A stretch of DNA of 60,286 bases from Acrocarpospora macrocephala (GTDB taxonomy: Bacteria; Actinomycetota; Actinomycetes; Streptosporangiales; Streptosporangiaceae), in NCBI RefSeq assembly GCF_009687865.1, contig NZ_BLAE01000072.1:1-60286 (forward strand), written 5' to 3'. Below are positions 25,112 through 34,410 of the stretch, piece by piece. The position numbers and the translations under genes are program-made. The notes beneath the pieces are model-generated. The model did no database searches and was not told the DNA's origin. It was given only the letters and a program-made list of their open reading frames with translations. Each line of letters starts with the position of its first letter. Position 1 is the stretch's first letter.

Positions 25112-26386
25112 TTACGAGATTTCGCCTGCGCCGGCGTGGCGGGAGACTGAGCGGCGGATGTCTTCGGCGGGGTCGATGGTGGTGTGGAGGGTTGGGGTCC
25201 AGCCTGCGTCTGGGAGGAAGTCGGGGTCGTTTTTGGCGTTGTATACGCCCACCAGGTTGATGGGGGTTACCTTGCCGCCGACTCGGAGGACGTCGCCTCG
25301 GGTGGTTAGGGCGGTGCCGCCCCAGTTGAAGAGGAGGGTGGCGGGGTCGATGGCGCGGCCGAGGCGGAAGAAGTTGTTTTCGGCGAAGATTTGGGACTGG
25401 ACGCCGACGCCGAGGGCGTAGACGAAGTCTGCTGGGTCGGGGATCTCGTAGTAGTTGTTGTAGACGTGGACCTGGCCGAACCGTACGCGTGGCAGGCGCT
25501 GCAGGGTGGTGTCGAAGGCGTTGTGGTGGACGGTGACCTTGAGTTTGCCGAGGTCCTGGGTCGGGGTGTTGGTGGAGCCGATCAGCATGGTTTTGTCGTG
25601 GCCGCGGAAGACGTTCCAGGACACGGTGACGAAGTTGGAGCCGTTGGTGATGTCGAGTTGGCCGTCATGGACCTGGTAGGGGCGCCCGAAATACACCGGC
25701 TGTGAGGAGTCGGGGTTGGTTCCGTCGGTGAAGGTGTTGTGGTCGGCCCATACGTGTGTCGAGCCGGTCACGGAGATGTTGTCGTAGAGCGAGTTCCAGT
25801 TGCCGGTCGCTCCATCGGTCGGGTCCCACTGCGGGAAGCAGTCGTACGCGTCCTCGAAGGTGATGTTCCGGATGATGACGTTGTCGGCTTTGTCCACGTG
25901 CAGGTTGAAGCCGCGCAGGGTGGCGCCGCGGAGTCCGACGATGGTCGTGTTGGAGCCGACCTTGCGTTTGATGTGCGCGGTCTGCGCGGCGGCGGAGGCG
26001 GCGCGGGCGTCTTCCATCGGCCCGGACGGGTCCGCGGTGCCCCAGGTCGCGGGGTCGTAGGCGGCCAGGTATCCAGCCAGGGTGTAGCCACCCGTCGCGT
26101 ACGACGCGCAGGTCAGCTGGGCGCCGGTGTCGGAGGTGTTGCCGTCGATGACGCCCTTGATGTAGATGATCTTCGGGCTGGGGGCGGCGAGCGCGGCCAC
26201 GAACTGGGCGCGGGTGGAGACCGTGTAGGTGGTCGTGGCGGCCGACCCGCCGGTCGTACCGGCGCCTTCGGAACCCCAGCCGTCACCGGCGGGGAGCGTC
26301 TGGCGGCCGAGTTCCACGGCGGAGGCGGGCGCGGTCAGGAGGGCGGAAACGGCCAGTAAGGCCGTCGCCAGAGCGGTTTTGCGCAT
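25112..26386 (-). CDS. Secreted pectate lyase, PL1 family
   Basis: The enzyme cleaves polygalacturonate by beta-elimination outside the cell. The 424-residue protein has a Sec signal peptide (MRKTALATALLAVSALLTAPASA) and a parallel beta-helix with family hallmarks: NTTIVGLRG, NVIIRNITFEDAYDCFPQWD, the vWiDH-like HVWADHNTFTDG, QLDITNGSNFVTVSWNVF and the RLPRVRFGQVHVYNNYY region with the catalytic arginine. It is last in the minus-strand pectin operon, separated from the solute-binding gene by an intrinsic terminator. It therefore depends on read-through or a promoter of its own. Confidence 0.93.
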   Translation of the reverse strand: MRKTALATALLAVSALLTAPASAVELGRQTLPAGDGWGSEGAGTTGGSAATTTYTVSTRAQFVAALAAPSPKIIYIKGVIDGNTSDTGAQLTCASYATGGYTLAGYLAAYDPATWGTADPSGPMEDARAASAAAQTAHIKRKVGSNTTIVGLRGATLRGFNLHVDKADNVIIRNITFEDAYDCFPQWDPTDGATGNWNSLYDNISVTGSTHVWADHNTFTDGTNPDSSQPVYFGRPYQVHDGQLDITNGSNFVTVSWNVFRGHDKTMLIGSTNTPTQDLGKLKVTVHHNAFDTTLQRLPRVRFGQVHVYNNYYEIPDPADFVYALGVGVQSQIFAENNFFRLGRAIDPATLLFNWGGTALTTRGDVLRVGGKVTPINLVGVYNAKNDPDFLPDAGWTPTLHTTIDPAEDIRRSVSRHAGAGEIS

Positions 26387-26406
26387 GGTTGGAAGAACTC
26401 CCTAAG

Positions 26407-26460
26407 TAAAAAGAGGGGTCCGCGCGGCTCCCGCCAGGTCAGGGGGCGGGAGACGCGCGG
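26407..26460 (-). terminator. Intrinsic terminator inside the pectin operon
   Basis: On the minus strand a 16-bp GC-rich stem (26445-26460 with 26420-26435, one mismatch) is followed by CCCCTCTTTTT (the T5 run is at 26408-26412). It lies between the solute-binding protein gene and the pectate lyase, so it probably lowers or conditions lyase expression. Confidence 0.75.
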
Positions 26461-26473
26461 TGGTCGGAGTGGG

Positions 26474-27778
26474 TCACCCGCCGTTGCGCTGCTTCCACCC
26501 GGCCTGGGCCTCGGTCAGCGCGTTCGCGATCTGGTCGAGCAGCTGGCTCGCGGGCGCCTCGCCCAGCAGCACCTTCTGGAACACCGGCTCCGCGTCGGTC
26601 TTGGTGATCGCGTTGAACTCCGGCAGGTAGTACGGCATCTGCACGATCTTGGTCGCCGGGTCGTTGAGCACTTCCACGGCGGCCGCGATGTGCTGCCGCT
26701 CGGCAATCCACGCCTCCCCGTTCACCTCGGTGTTGGCCGGCAGCACGCCGGTCTTGTCGGCCCAGTAGCTGTCCATCTCCTTGGACGCCGCGAACTCGGC
26801 GAACTTGAACGCGAGGTCCTTGTTCTTGCCGCTGGAGAAGACGCCGATCCCGGCGACCGGGTTGGACAGCACGACCCGGCCCGCGCCTTCGGCGGGGCGG
26901 GGCACCGGCAGCGCCGCCACCTTGTCCGCGCCGAGCGTTTTCACGTGGTCGTTGTAGGAGCCCAGGTTGTGCTGCATGATCCCGATGCTGCCGCCGTCGA
27001 ACTGGGCGACCATCTTGGGGTAGTCGTTGGTCACGTCGGCGGTGGGGGTATGCGCCTTGTAGAGCTTGACCAGGCGTTCCAGCGCCGCCACGTTCTTCGG
27101 GTCGTTCACGGTGGACTTGCCGGTGGCGTCGAAGATCTCGGTGATGCCGGACTGGCCGTACACGACTTCGAGCATCTGGGCGATGGATCCTGCGGCGCCG
27201 CGGATGGTGAAGCCGTTGCGGTTGTTGTCCTTGTCGGTGAGCTTCTCCACGGTGGTGAAGAAGGCGTCCCAGGTCTGCGGGGGTTCGAGCCCGGCTTCCT
27301 TGAGCCAGTCGGTGCGGTACCAGAAGACGCCCATGTTGGTCGACAGCGGCACCATGTAGGTCTTGCCGTCCGGCACGGTCGCCTTCACCGTGGTGACGAC
27401 CTGCTCGTTGAGCTTGCCGTTCAGGGCGCCGGCCGCGATCTTGTCGTCGACCGGGTCGAGCGCCTTGCGGGCCACCATGTTGCCGAGCATCGCGGTGGAG
27501 ACGCCGCCCACGTCGGGCAGGCCGCCGCCGGCGATGGCGGTGTCGTATTTCTGCTGCGCCTGGGCGATGGGGATGCCGACATACTGCACGTCGACGGTGG
27601 GGTTGGCCTTCTCGAACTCGGCGATGATGTGCTCCCACACCGGGGTGCGGGCCGGGCCGCCGTTGTCGTCCCAGAAGGTGATCTTCGTTTTGGCGTCGCC
27701 AGAAGGGGTTGTCTCGCCGCCGCACCCGGACAGTGCGGTCATAACGACGATCGCGGAGATGAACAGGCGTTTAGCCAT
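26474..27778 (-). CDS. Sugar ABC transporter substrate-binding lipoprotein (family 1)
   Basis: The 434-residue extracellular binding protein has a lipoprotein signal (MAKRLFISAIVVMTALSGCGG, lipobox LSGC). It has the family-1 pattern KITFWDDNGG, then VWEHIIAEFEKANPTVDVQY and GGGLPDVGGVSTA, with KEMDSYWADKTGVLPAN near the C-terminus. In this locus it should capture pectin-derived oligogalacturonides or uronates for the two permeases. Its start overlaps the stop of the MocA-DUF6807 gene by eight bases. Placing the binding protein behind enzyme genes rather than before the permeases is unusual. Confidence 0.9.
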   Translation of the reverse strand: MAKRLFISAIVVMTALSGCGGETTPSGDAKTKITFWDDNGGPARTPVWEHIIAEFEKANPTVDVQYVGIPIAQAQQKYDTAIAGGGLPDVGGVSTAMLGNMVARKALDPVDDKIAAGALNGKLNEQVVTTVKATVPDGKTYMVPLSTNMGVFWYRTDWLKEAGLEPPQTWDAFFTTVEKLTDKDNNRNGFTIRGAAGSIAQMLEVVYGQSGITEIFDATGKSTVNDPKNVAALERLVKLYKAHTPTADVTNDYPKMVAQFDGGSIGIMQHNLGSYNDHVKTLGADKVAALPVPRPAEGAGRVVLSNPVAGIGVFSSGKNKDLAFKFAEFAASKEMDSYWADKTGVLPANTEVNGEAWIAERQHIAAAVEVLNDPATKIVQMPYYLPEFNAITKTDAEPVFQKVLLGEAPASQLLDQIANALTEAQAGWKQRNGG

Positions 27779-29795
27779 GATCCTCTGCCTTTCTTTTCGG
27801 TTGTCCCCCCGACGTTTGGGTGGCGAGCGTCTCGGCCTGGGTACGGCTCAGCCGTCCGTCCGCTACGACCGTGACGATTCGCCGGGTGAGCGTGCGCTCC
27901 ACCACCAAGGGCTGATCCCAGGCCAGGGCGGGCCCGGCGCCCGGGTACTCCTCGACCCGGACGAACCAGGGATCCGCGTCCTGGACGAAGACCAGCGTCC
28001 AGTCGCCCTCGGCCGCGCTGCCGGACATGGCCAGCCAGGGCGCGCGGCTGCCGTGCGGCTCGCCGCCGTCCGGGGTAAAAGCCGCCCGTTCAGTCGAGGA
28101 GCCGGGTGCCCGCCAGAAGAAGCCGCCGTATCCCGCGCCCGCCCGGCCTTTGGTGGCCGAACTCTGCACCAGCAGCCGGGAGCCGGTCAGGTTGCTCAGT
28201 GTGAACCGGAAGTCCAGCGCCCAGCACCCGCCCAGCGGCACCGCCGTCACGGTGCGCTCCTCGTCGAGGATCTCGACCCCGTCGGGCCCGGCCCAGCGCA
28301 GCGTCTCGGTGAATCCGTGCTCGTCCCGGCGGACGAAGGTGAGGTGCCGCTGCACGCCATGATCGTCCAGCCAGGTCGGCCCGACATCCCGGACATAGGT
28401 CCGGCCGCCCCAGAAGTTACGCCCGCCCACATCCGCGATCGCGACCGACACCCCCAGGTGGTGCACGTGATCGGCCGGGTTCAGCTCGGTCACCGTGACC
28501 CCGCCGAGCGTGCGCACCGGATGCAGGTACGGCCGGGGCGACAACGTGGTCGCCAGCTCGGGCCGCCAGCTGTATTCGGCCACCGCCCGCTCGCGCACCC
28601 GCAACACCGCGCGCGGCGTGGCCCACGGCACGTCCAGCTCGGAGTAGAGCGCCAGATGCTCGGCGCTGCGCGCGGTCAGGTTGGCGATCCCCGGCAGCAC
28701 CCGCCGTACGACCGCGCCACGCTCGTCCCGGTCGATCTCCTGGTGCTCGTCCGGGATCGGCAGCGGATCGGGCGCCAGCCGGATCGTCTCCAGCACCCGC
28801 ATGAACGCGCCCGTCCTGGCCAGCGGCACCAGCAGCGGATCACCGTCCCGCACGTGCGCGACCAGGTTCTCCAGCAGGTCGCCGCGCGGGTGCACCACTG
28901 TGGTCACCTCCCGGCAGACCCGCTCCACCCGCACCCGATCCAGCGTGTACGTGAGCGTGATCCGCCCCTCGGTGCCGTGCACGACCACGTACGGCTCGTG
29001 CCGCCGCGACGCCGTGAGGCTCACCGCCACTGTGATCGGCGGCCCGTCCGCCAGCCGGATGCGCAGGCACGAGGTGTCATCCGCCTCGATGGCATTGGCG
29101 TGATAAAGCTCCACATCCACCCCGGTCACCTCGTCGGCGTCCCCGCCCCCGGCGACGGCCAGCGCGGTCGCCACGGCATGCGCGAACGGGTTGGTCAGCG
29201 CCCCGTCCACCACCTCGACCCCACCCACCCGCCGCCGCCCGGCCCAGGCGGAGCGGGTGAAGTACGCGGTGTCGCGCTCCCACGCTCCTGCCACCCCGAT
29301 CCCCTTCACCCGCCCCACGACCCCATCGGCGATCAGCTGCCGGATGGCCGGAATCGCCGCGGACCCCAGACTCTGGAACCCCACCTGGCAGCCGAGACCG
29401 GTCCGCGCGGCCACCGCGGAGATCCGCTGGAACCCGGCGAACGTGGCCGCGGGCGGCTTCTCCAGCAGCAGATGCGACCCCGCCTCCAGCGCCCGGACCG
29501 CCAGCTCCGCGTGGGTCTGGATGGGCGTCACCAGAATCGTGATCTTCGCCCCGGTCCGCTCGATCAGCTGTCCGAGATCCTCGGACTGCTCCGGCCGCCC
29601 GAGCCCGCGCAGCCGCTCCGGCTCCACCGGCCGCACATCGCAGACCCCCGCCAGCCGGACGATCCCGGCCTGGGTGAGCCTGCGCAGGTTCTCCAGATGC
29701 CACCACCCGTGCCCGTACGCGCCGACCAGCACGACCGGCACCGGCGCGCGGGTCAGGCGGGGCGCCGGGGTCTCACGTCGAGCCGTGCCGTTCAT
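27771..29795 (-). CDS. Gfo/Idh/MocA oxidoreductase fused to a DUF6807 (PmoA-like) domain
   Basis: The 674-residue protein combines two domains. Residues 20-350 are a Gfo/Idh/MocA dehydrogenase: a Rossmann start VVLVGAYGHGWWHLENLRRL and the catalytic-lysine motif HLLLEKPPAATFAGFQ. Residues 385-660 match the PmoA-like DUF6807 family (HPVRTLGGVTVTELNP, DHVHHLGVSVAIADVGGRNF, GFFWRAPG). This suggests that an NAD(P)-dependent sugar oxidation or isomerisation is tied to a sugar-binding or second catalytic module. The start overlaps the enolase-family gene (ATGA). The exact substrate is unknown. A uronate or its lactone is likely from context. Confidence 0.85.
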   Translation of the reverse strand: MNGTARRETPAPRLTRAPVPVVLVGAYGHGWWHLENLRRLTQAGIVRLAGVCDVRPVEPERLRGLGRPEQSEDLGQLIERTGAKITILVTPIQTHAELAVRALEAGSHLLLEKPPAATFAGFQRISAVAARTGLGCQVGFQSLGSAAIPAIRQLIADGVVGRVKGIGVAGAWERDTAYFTRSAWAGRRRVGGVEVVDGALTNPFAHAVATALAVAGGGDADEVTGVDVELYHANAIEADDTSCLRIRLADGPPITVAVSLTASRRHEPYVVVHGTEGRITLTYTLDRVRVERVCREVTTVVHPRGDLLENLVAHVRDGDPLLVPLARTGAFMRVLETIRLAPDPLPIPDEHQEIDRDERGAVVRRVLPGIANLTARSAEHLALYSELDVPWATPRAVLRVRERAVAEYSWRPELATTLSPRPYLHPVRTLGGVTVTELNPADHVHHLGVSVAIADVGGRNFWGGRTYVRDVGPTWLDDHGVQRHLTFVRRDEHGFTETLRWAGPDGVEILDEERTVTAVPLGGCWALDFRFTLSNLTGSRLLVQSSATKGRAGAGYGGFFWRAPGSSTERAAFTPDGGEPHGSRAPWLAMSGSAAEGDWTLVFVQDADPWFVRVEEYPGAGPALAWDQPLVVERTLTRRIVTVVADGRLSRTQAETLATQTSGGQPKRKAEDHG

Positions 29796-30850
29796 CTGCG
29801 GCCTCCCATCGGTTGGAAGCGGATCCCATGGCCCAGGTGGTCCCGTACTTTCAGCCCGCCGGGCCCGAGCTCGACGGGAGAGGCAGCCATCAGCCCGAGC
29901 GCGGCGAAGGAGGCGTCCTCGACGTCCTCGACCATGCAGGGCAGCGGCAGCGCGAGCGCGAGCTGCCCCGACAGCTCGGGCAGCAAATGCGGATATGTCG
30001 GGATCGAGTAGGTCCTGGCGAGTTCGGCGATGCGGAGGAGCGGGGTGATGCCGCCGACCCGGACCACGTTGGGCTGCACGATGTCGCACGCGCCCGCCGC
30101 GAGCAGGTCCCGGAACTCGTAGATCGTGTAGTTGCTCTCGCCCACCGCGATCGGGACGTCGACCAGGGCGCGGAGCCGGGCCAGACCGTCGATGTCGTCG
30201 GCGGGAAGGGGTTCCTCCACCCAGTGCAGCCCGAACGGTTCCAGCAGTGCGATGGCTCGCCGGGCCTGGGGGAGATTCCACCGCTGGTTGGCGTCGATCA
30301 TCAGGAGCACGTCCGGGCCGATCGCCGCACGGACGGCGGCCACCCGTTCGATGTCATCGGGCCGCCCGACCTTGATCTTCACGGCCGGGTAGCCGGTCCA
30401 GCGCCGGGCCTGCTGGACGAGTTCGGGGAGCGAATAATGACGGTTCACGCCGCTGCCATAGACCGGGACGCTGTCGCGCCGCCGCCCGAGCAGGTCGGCC
30501 AGGCCGAGCCCGGCCCGCAGCGCCCGCAGATCCCACAGCGCGATGTCCACCGCCGCCAGCGCGATCGTGATCAGCCCGCCGCCCCCGGCTTCCCGCAGCG
30601 ATGACCACAGGTGATCCCAGACGAGCTCCGGGTGACCGGGCAGACCGGTCATCAACTCGGCGATCTCGCCGTCCAGCAGGGCCTGAGCCGCCTTGGCGCC
30701 GATCTTCGGCGTCCACGAGAAGCCGGTGCCCACGCTCCCGTCGGCCAGGGTGAGCTCGCAGGCGATCACGTGGTTGGCGGGCACATCGGGGCCCCACGGG
30801 CGGGGTAACTCGGCCCGATGTAACACGGTGCGCAGCCCGGTGATGGTCAT
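29792..30850 (-). CDS. Enolase-superfamily sugar acid dehydratase or cycloisomerase
   Basis: The 352-residue protein belongs to the mandelate racemase/muconate lactonising subgroup. It has a KIKVG lysine motif (Lys158 and Lys160), metal ligands in DANQRW (Asp186), EEPLP (Glu212) and GESN (Glu238), then VQPNVVRVGGITPLLRI and PHLLPELSG with the C-terminal histidine. In an oxidative uronate pathway it would turn galactarate or galactarolactone into 5-dehydro-4-deoxyglucarate, the substrate of the adjacent KdgD. Galactarate dehydratase and galactarolactone cycloisomerase cannot be separated by eye. ATGA overlaps couple it to both neighbours. Confidence 0.85.
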   Translation of the reverse strand: MTITGLRTVLHRAELPRPWGPDVPANHVIACELTLADGSVGTGFSWTPKIGAKAAQALLDGEIAELMTGLPGHPELVWDHLWSSLREAGGGGLITIALAAVDIALWDLRALRAGLGLADLLGRRRDSVPVYGSGVNRHYSLPELVQQARRWTGYPAVKIKVGRPDDIERVAAVRAAIGPDVLLMIDANQRWNLPQARRAIALLEPFGLHWVEEPLPADDIDGLARLRALVDVPIAVGESNYTIYEFRDLLAAGACDIVQPNVVRVGGITPLLRIAELARTYSIPTYPHLLPELSGQLALALPLPCMVEDVEDASFAALGLMAASPVELGPGGLKVRDHLGHGIRFQPMGGRR

Positions 30851-31707
30851 AGCAGGCTGAGCCCCGTCTTGATGAGCCCGTCGAGCTCGTCCAGATGGTC
30901 GGGGGACAGGTCGGTCAACGGCGGGCGGACCGGGCCGACGTCCAGGCCCCGGAGGCGTACCCCTGCTTTGACCAGGGAGACGGCGTAGCCGGGGACGCGG
31001 CTGCGGAGCCGTACCAGCGGGGCGTAGAACTCGGTGAGCAGGCGGTCGTGTCCATTGAGGAAGGCCAGGGCGATCTCTGGGGCGAAGGCGAAGGCGGCGG
31101 AGGAATAGAGGGTGACGCCGATCGCGCGGTAGGCGGGCATGGTGAGTTCGGCGGTCGGCAGGCCGTTGAAGAAGGTGAAGCCCGGCCTGGCGGCGAGGAC
31201 GATGCGCTGGATGCGGTCGATGTCCCCGATGCCGTCCTTGAGGCCGACGACGCCGGGGATCTCGGCGAGGTCCTGGACGTCCTCGGGTTCCAGGACGACC
31301 GCGTCCCGGGCGTACACGATGATCGGCAGGCCCACGGCCGCGACCGCGCGGACATACTCCAGGTAGCCGCCGCGCGGGCCTTTGGCCAGGTAGGGCGGCA
31401 TCAGCAGCAGGCCGTCGGCGCCCGCCTCGCGGGCCGCGCGGGCCTGGGCGAGCGCGGCCCCGAGGGGACCGCCCGCCCCGGCCACCACCGGCACGCGCCC
31501 GGCCACGGTCGCGGTCGCGATCTGTACGGCGCGGGCGTGCTCGGCCTCCGACAGCGCGGAGAACTCGCCGGTGCCGCAGGCCACGAACACCCCGCCGGGG
31601 CCGTGGCGCAGGCCCGCCGCGATGTGCTCGGCCAGCACGTCACCGGCCAGCCGCCCGTCCGGGCCGAACGGGGTCACGGGAAAGAACAGGACGCCGGTGA
31701 GGTTCAC
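30847..31707 (-). CDS. kdgD: 5-dehydro-4-deoxyglucarate dehydratase (KdgD), DHDPS family
   Basis: The enzyme converts 5-dehydro-4-deoxyglucarate to 2,5-dioxopentanoate with loss of water and CO2. The 286-residue protein starts GTG (NLTGVLFFPVTPFG) and carries GTGEF (45-49), which distinguishes KdgD from DapA's GTTGES, the tyrosine in VYARD (Tyr132) and the Schiff-base lysine in VVGLKDGIGD (Lys157). Its start overlaps the SDR stop (GTGA) and its stop overlaps the enolase-family start. The product would feed the semialdehyde dehydrogenase at 14925-16460. Confidence 0.88.
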   Translation of the reverse strand: MNLTGVLFFPVTPFGPDGRLAGDVLAEHIAAGLRHGPGGVFVACGTGEFSALSEAEHARAVQIATATVAGRVPVVAGAGGPLGAALAQARAAREAGADGLLLMPPYLAKGPRGGYLEYVRAVAAVGLPIIVYARDAVVLEPEDVQDLAEIPGVVGLKDGIGDIDRIQRIVLAARPGFTFFNGLPTAELTMPAYRAIGVTLYSSAAFAFAPEIALAFLNGHDRLLTEFYAPLVRLRSRVPGYAVSLVKAGVRLRGLDVGPVRPPLTDLSPDHLDELDGLIKTGLSLL

Positions 31708-32594
31708 GAGAGATCTCCCAGTTCGGTGCGCCAGCTGCGTTTGGCCTGCCAGCCGAGCAGGCGTTCCGCCTTGGCCGAGGAGAACGCCGGCAGGGTGCCG
31801 GTCAGCCCGGAGGCGTGCCCGGCGGTGGACGGGATGACCTGGGGCAGCAGCTCCGCCAGCGGGGCCCGGGCCAGCGCGTCGGCGGCCCCGGCGAAGAACA
31901 CCTCGCCGCTGGGCAGCTCGTAGAGCCGCTCGATCAGGGCCAGCAGCAGGTCGGAGGCGTCCCGGGCGTCCACGTAGTTGAACAGCGACACCCCGGCGAT
32001 GTCCGGCCGGTCCAGCCGCTCTCTGATGGTGTGCCCGGACTGGGTGGGCATGCCCTCCCACTCCTCCGGCGCGACCACGAAACACGGCCGGATCGCGGCC
32101 AGCCGCAGCTCCGGATGGGAGCGCGCGAACGTCGCCATCACCTGCTCCGCGACCAGCTTGGACACGCTGTAGGCGTTCCACGGCGCGGCCGGATGGGCTT
32201 CGTCGATGGGCAGGTAGGCGGGCGTCCACCCGCCGGGCGCGCCGTACCCGATCACGGTCGGGCTGCTCGCCACCACGATCCGCGAGACGCCGACGGCGGT
32301 CGCCGCCTCGCAGACGTTGAAGGCCAGCGCGCTGTTGACCCGGAACGTCAGCCCGTCGGTACGGCTGAACGGCGTCGCCACCGCCGCCAGATGCACGACC
32401 GCCTCCGGCCGGAACCGGTTCATGACGCTGAACGCCTCCCCCAGATCGGTCAGGTCGGCGGGCAGCGTGACCGCCGCCTCCGGCGGGGAGCCCGGCGCGG
32501 TGTCGATGCCGATCACCTCGTGCCCGGCCTGGGCCAGCGCGACGACCACGCTGCGGCCGAACCGTCCGGCGCTGCCGGTGACCAGGACGCGCAT
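31704..32594 (-). CDS. Extended SDR, NAD-dependent epimerase/dehydratase, candidate uronate dehydrogenase
   Basis: The 296-residue protein has an NAD-binding GSAGRFG motif (7-13), DLTDL after strand three, and the catalytic pair in YSVSK (Tyr142, Lys146). By position, between the transport genes and enzymes acting on aldaric acids, it is the best candidate for the first oxidation of galacturonate to its lactone. Homology by eye only supports the epimerase/dehydratase superfamily. It shares one base with the permease stop (TGATG). Confidence 0.75.
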   Translation of the reverse strand: MRVLVTGSAGRFGRSVVVALAQAGHEVIGIDTAPGSPPEAAVTLPADLTDLGEAFSVMNRFRPEAVVHLAAVATPFSRTDGLTFRVNSALAFNVCEAATAVGVSRIVVASSPTVIGYGAPGGWTPAYLPIDEAHPAAPWNAYSVSKLVAEQVMATFARSHPELRLAAIRPCFVVAPEEWEGMPTQSGHTIRERLDRPDIAGVSLFNYVDARDASDLLLALIERLYELPSGEVFFAGAADALARAPLAELLPQVIPSTAGHASGLTGTLPAFSSAKAERLLGWQAKRSWRTELGDLS

Positions 32595-33469
32595 CAGCCC
32601 TTCACCGCCCCGGCCGACATGCCCTGCACGAGATACCGCTGGATGACCGCGAACACCAGCACCACCGGCACGGCGGCGACCACGCCCCCGGCGGCCAGTG
32701 CGCCGAAGTCCACGCTGAACTCGCCGATGGTGAACGCCAGCCCGACCGGCAGCGTGAACTTCTCCTGCTCGCTGACGAACATGAGCGCGAACAGGAAGTT
32801 ATTCCAGCTGTGGATGAACGCGAACGAACCCACCGCGATCAGCGCGGGGCGCAGCATCGGCAGCACGACCGCGAAGAAGCCGCGCAACCGGCTGCAGCCG
32901 TCCACCCAGGCCGCCTGCTCCAGCTCGACCGGGATGTTGCGGATGAAACCGCTGATCAGGATCAGCGACAGCGGCAGCTGGAACACCGTCTCGGCGATCA
33001 CCAGCGCCCACAGCGAGTTGACCAGGCCGAGCGTGCGGAAGATCTCAAACAGCGGGATCAGCATCATCGCGCCCGGGATGAACTGGGTGCAGAGCATCGC
33101 GACCAGGAACAGCTGGCGCCCCCGGAAGGCGTAGCGGGCCAGCGCGTAACCCCCGGACAGGGCGATCACCGTGGTCGAGATGAGCGAGGCGACGCCGACC
33201 AGCAGGCTGTTCTGGAAGAACACGCCGAAGCCCATGCCGGTCCACACGGTGGCGAAGTTGTCGAACGTGATCGGCCACGGCAGCAGCGAGTCGGAGCCGC
33301 GCGGGCGGAACGCGAACACCAGCATCCAGTAGAACGGGACCAGGGTGAACAGCAGGTAGAGCCCGAGCGGCAGGTAGATCTGCCAGCGGCTGACCCGCTG
33401 GGATCGGCTCCTGGGCGGGGGCGTGCGCACCGGCGCGGGCAGCTGGGCGCGGGGGAGGGTGGTGGTCAC
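32594..33469 (-). CDS. Sugar ABC transporter permease (MalG type)
   Basis: The 291-residue membrane protein has six predicted helices and the EAA loop (ELEQAAWVDGCSRLRGFFAVVLPMLRP), the contact for the ATPase. The GTG start overlaps the stop of the upstream permease (GTGA). It forms the inner-membrane channel with that permease. No ATPase gene is present in the operon, as in actinobacterial sugar systems that share the MsiK ATPase. Confidence 0.92.
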   Translation of the reverse strand: MTTTLPRAQLPAPVRTPPPRSRSQRVSRWQIYLPLGLYLLFTLVPFYWMLVFAFRPRGSDSLLPWPITFDNFATVWTGMGFGVFFQNSLLVGVASLISTTVIALSGGYALARYAFRGRQLFLVAMLCTQFIPGAMMLIPLFEIFRTLGLVNSLWALVIAETVFQLPLSLILISGFIRNIPVELEQAAWVDGCSRLRGFFAVVLPMLRPALIAVGSFAFIHSWNNFLFALMFVSEQEKFTLPVGLAFTIGEFSVDFGALAAGGVVAAVPVVLVFAVIQRYLVQGMSAGAVKG

Positions 33470-34377
33470 GTGCGCGCTCCGAACTTGCTCAGCCTGAGAT
33501 AGGCGATCGAGAAGAAGGTCAGGATCAGGAACGCGACCGTGGTCAGCGCCGAGCCGTAACCGAAGTCGTGGGACTGCACGGCCTTGGCCGCCACGTACAG
33601 CGGGAGCGTGGTGGTCTGGTGGGCAGGGCCGCCGCCGGTCAGCGTGTAGAGCAGGTCCACGTTGTTGAACTCCCACACCGCGCGGAGCAGGGTGGACAGG
33701 ATGATCGCGTCCTTGAGGTGCGGCAGCGTGATGTGGACGAAGCGGCGGATCCGGCTCGCGCCGTCGACGGCGGCGGCCTCGTACAGGTCGTTGTTGATCG
33801 TCTGCAGGTCGGCCAGGAGCAGGATGGCGAAGAACGGCACCCCGCGCCACAGTTCGGCCACCACGGCCGCGGTGAACACCGTGTTCGGGTCGGCCAGCGG
33901 CGCGGTGTCGTACGAGCCGATGCCCAGGTCCGCCAGGTAGCGGAAGACGCCCGTGGTCGGGTTGTAGAGCAGGATCCAGATGCCCGTGGTGAGCACCCCG
34001 GAGACCGCCCACGGCGAGAACACCAGCGCGCGGGAGAGCCCGCGGCCGACGAACGTCTCGTTGACGATCAGCGCGAGCGCCAGGCCGAACAGCAGCTGCA
34101 GCGTGACCTCGACCAGCACCCACTTGGCGCTGAAGCCCAGGCTCTGCCAGAACAGGGGATCGTCCAGCAGGGCCTGGAAGTTGGCGAGGCCGGCGAAGCC
34201 GTCCTCCCAGGGTTTGCTCACGTTGTAGTGCTGCAGGCTGTAGTAGAGCACGCTGGCCATCGGGTACACGAGGAACCCGAGCATGGCCACGACAGCCGGC
34301 GCGATCAGAACGTATGGGGTTCGTGATTTTCCTGGCCGCCGAGGTCGGCGGCGTCTTCCTTCCACGGCGACCGCCAT
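33466..34377 (-). CDS. Sugar ABC transporter permease (MalF type)
   Basis: First gene of the pectin operon. The 303-residue protein has six membrane helices, starting VLIAPAVVAMLGFLVYPMAS, and an EAA loop (DLYEAAAVDGASRIRRFVHI). ATG 34377 is chosen because the longer ORF crosses the divergent promoter and the LacI palindromes. It is transcribed away from the lacI-type gene, with one palindromic operator 34 bp before its start. Confidence 0.92.
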   Translation of the reverse strand: MAVAVEGRRRRPRRPGKSRTPYVLIAPAVVAMLGFLVYPMASVLYYSLQHYNVSKPWEDGFAGLANFQALLDDPLFWQSLGFSAKWVLVEVTLQLLFGLALALIVNETFVGRGLSRALVFSPWAVSGVLTTGIWILLYNPTTGVFRYLADLGIGSYDTAPLADPNTVFTAAVVAELWRGVPFFAILLLADLQTINNDLYEAAAVDGASRIRRFVHITLPHLKDAIILSTLLRAVWEFNNVDLLYTLTGGGPAHQTTTLPLYVAAKAVQSHDFGYGSALTTVAFLILTFFSIAYLRLSKFGART

Positions 34378-34410
34378 GGCCGGTAACTCCTTCAGTTCGG
34401 AGGGGAAGTT

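Noticed and set aside
26439-27874. Long plus- and minus-strand ORFs overlapping the solute-binding protein gene
   Set aside because: They are shadows of a gene with a clear lipoprotein signal and family motifs, and have Arg/Gly-rich composition.
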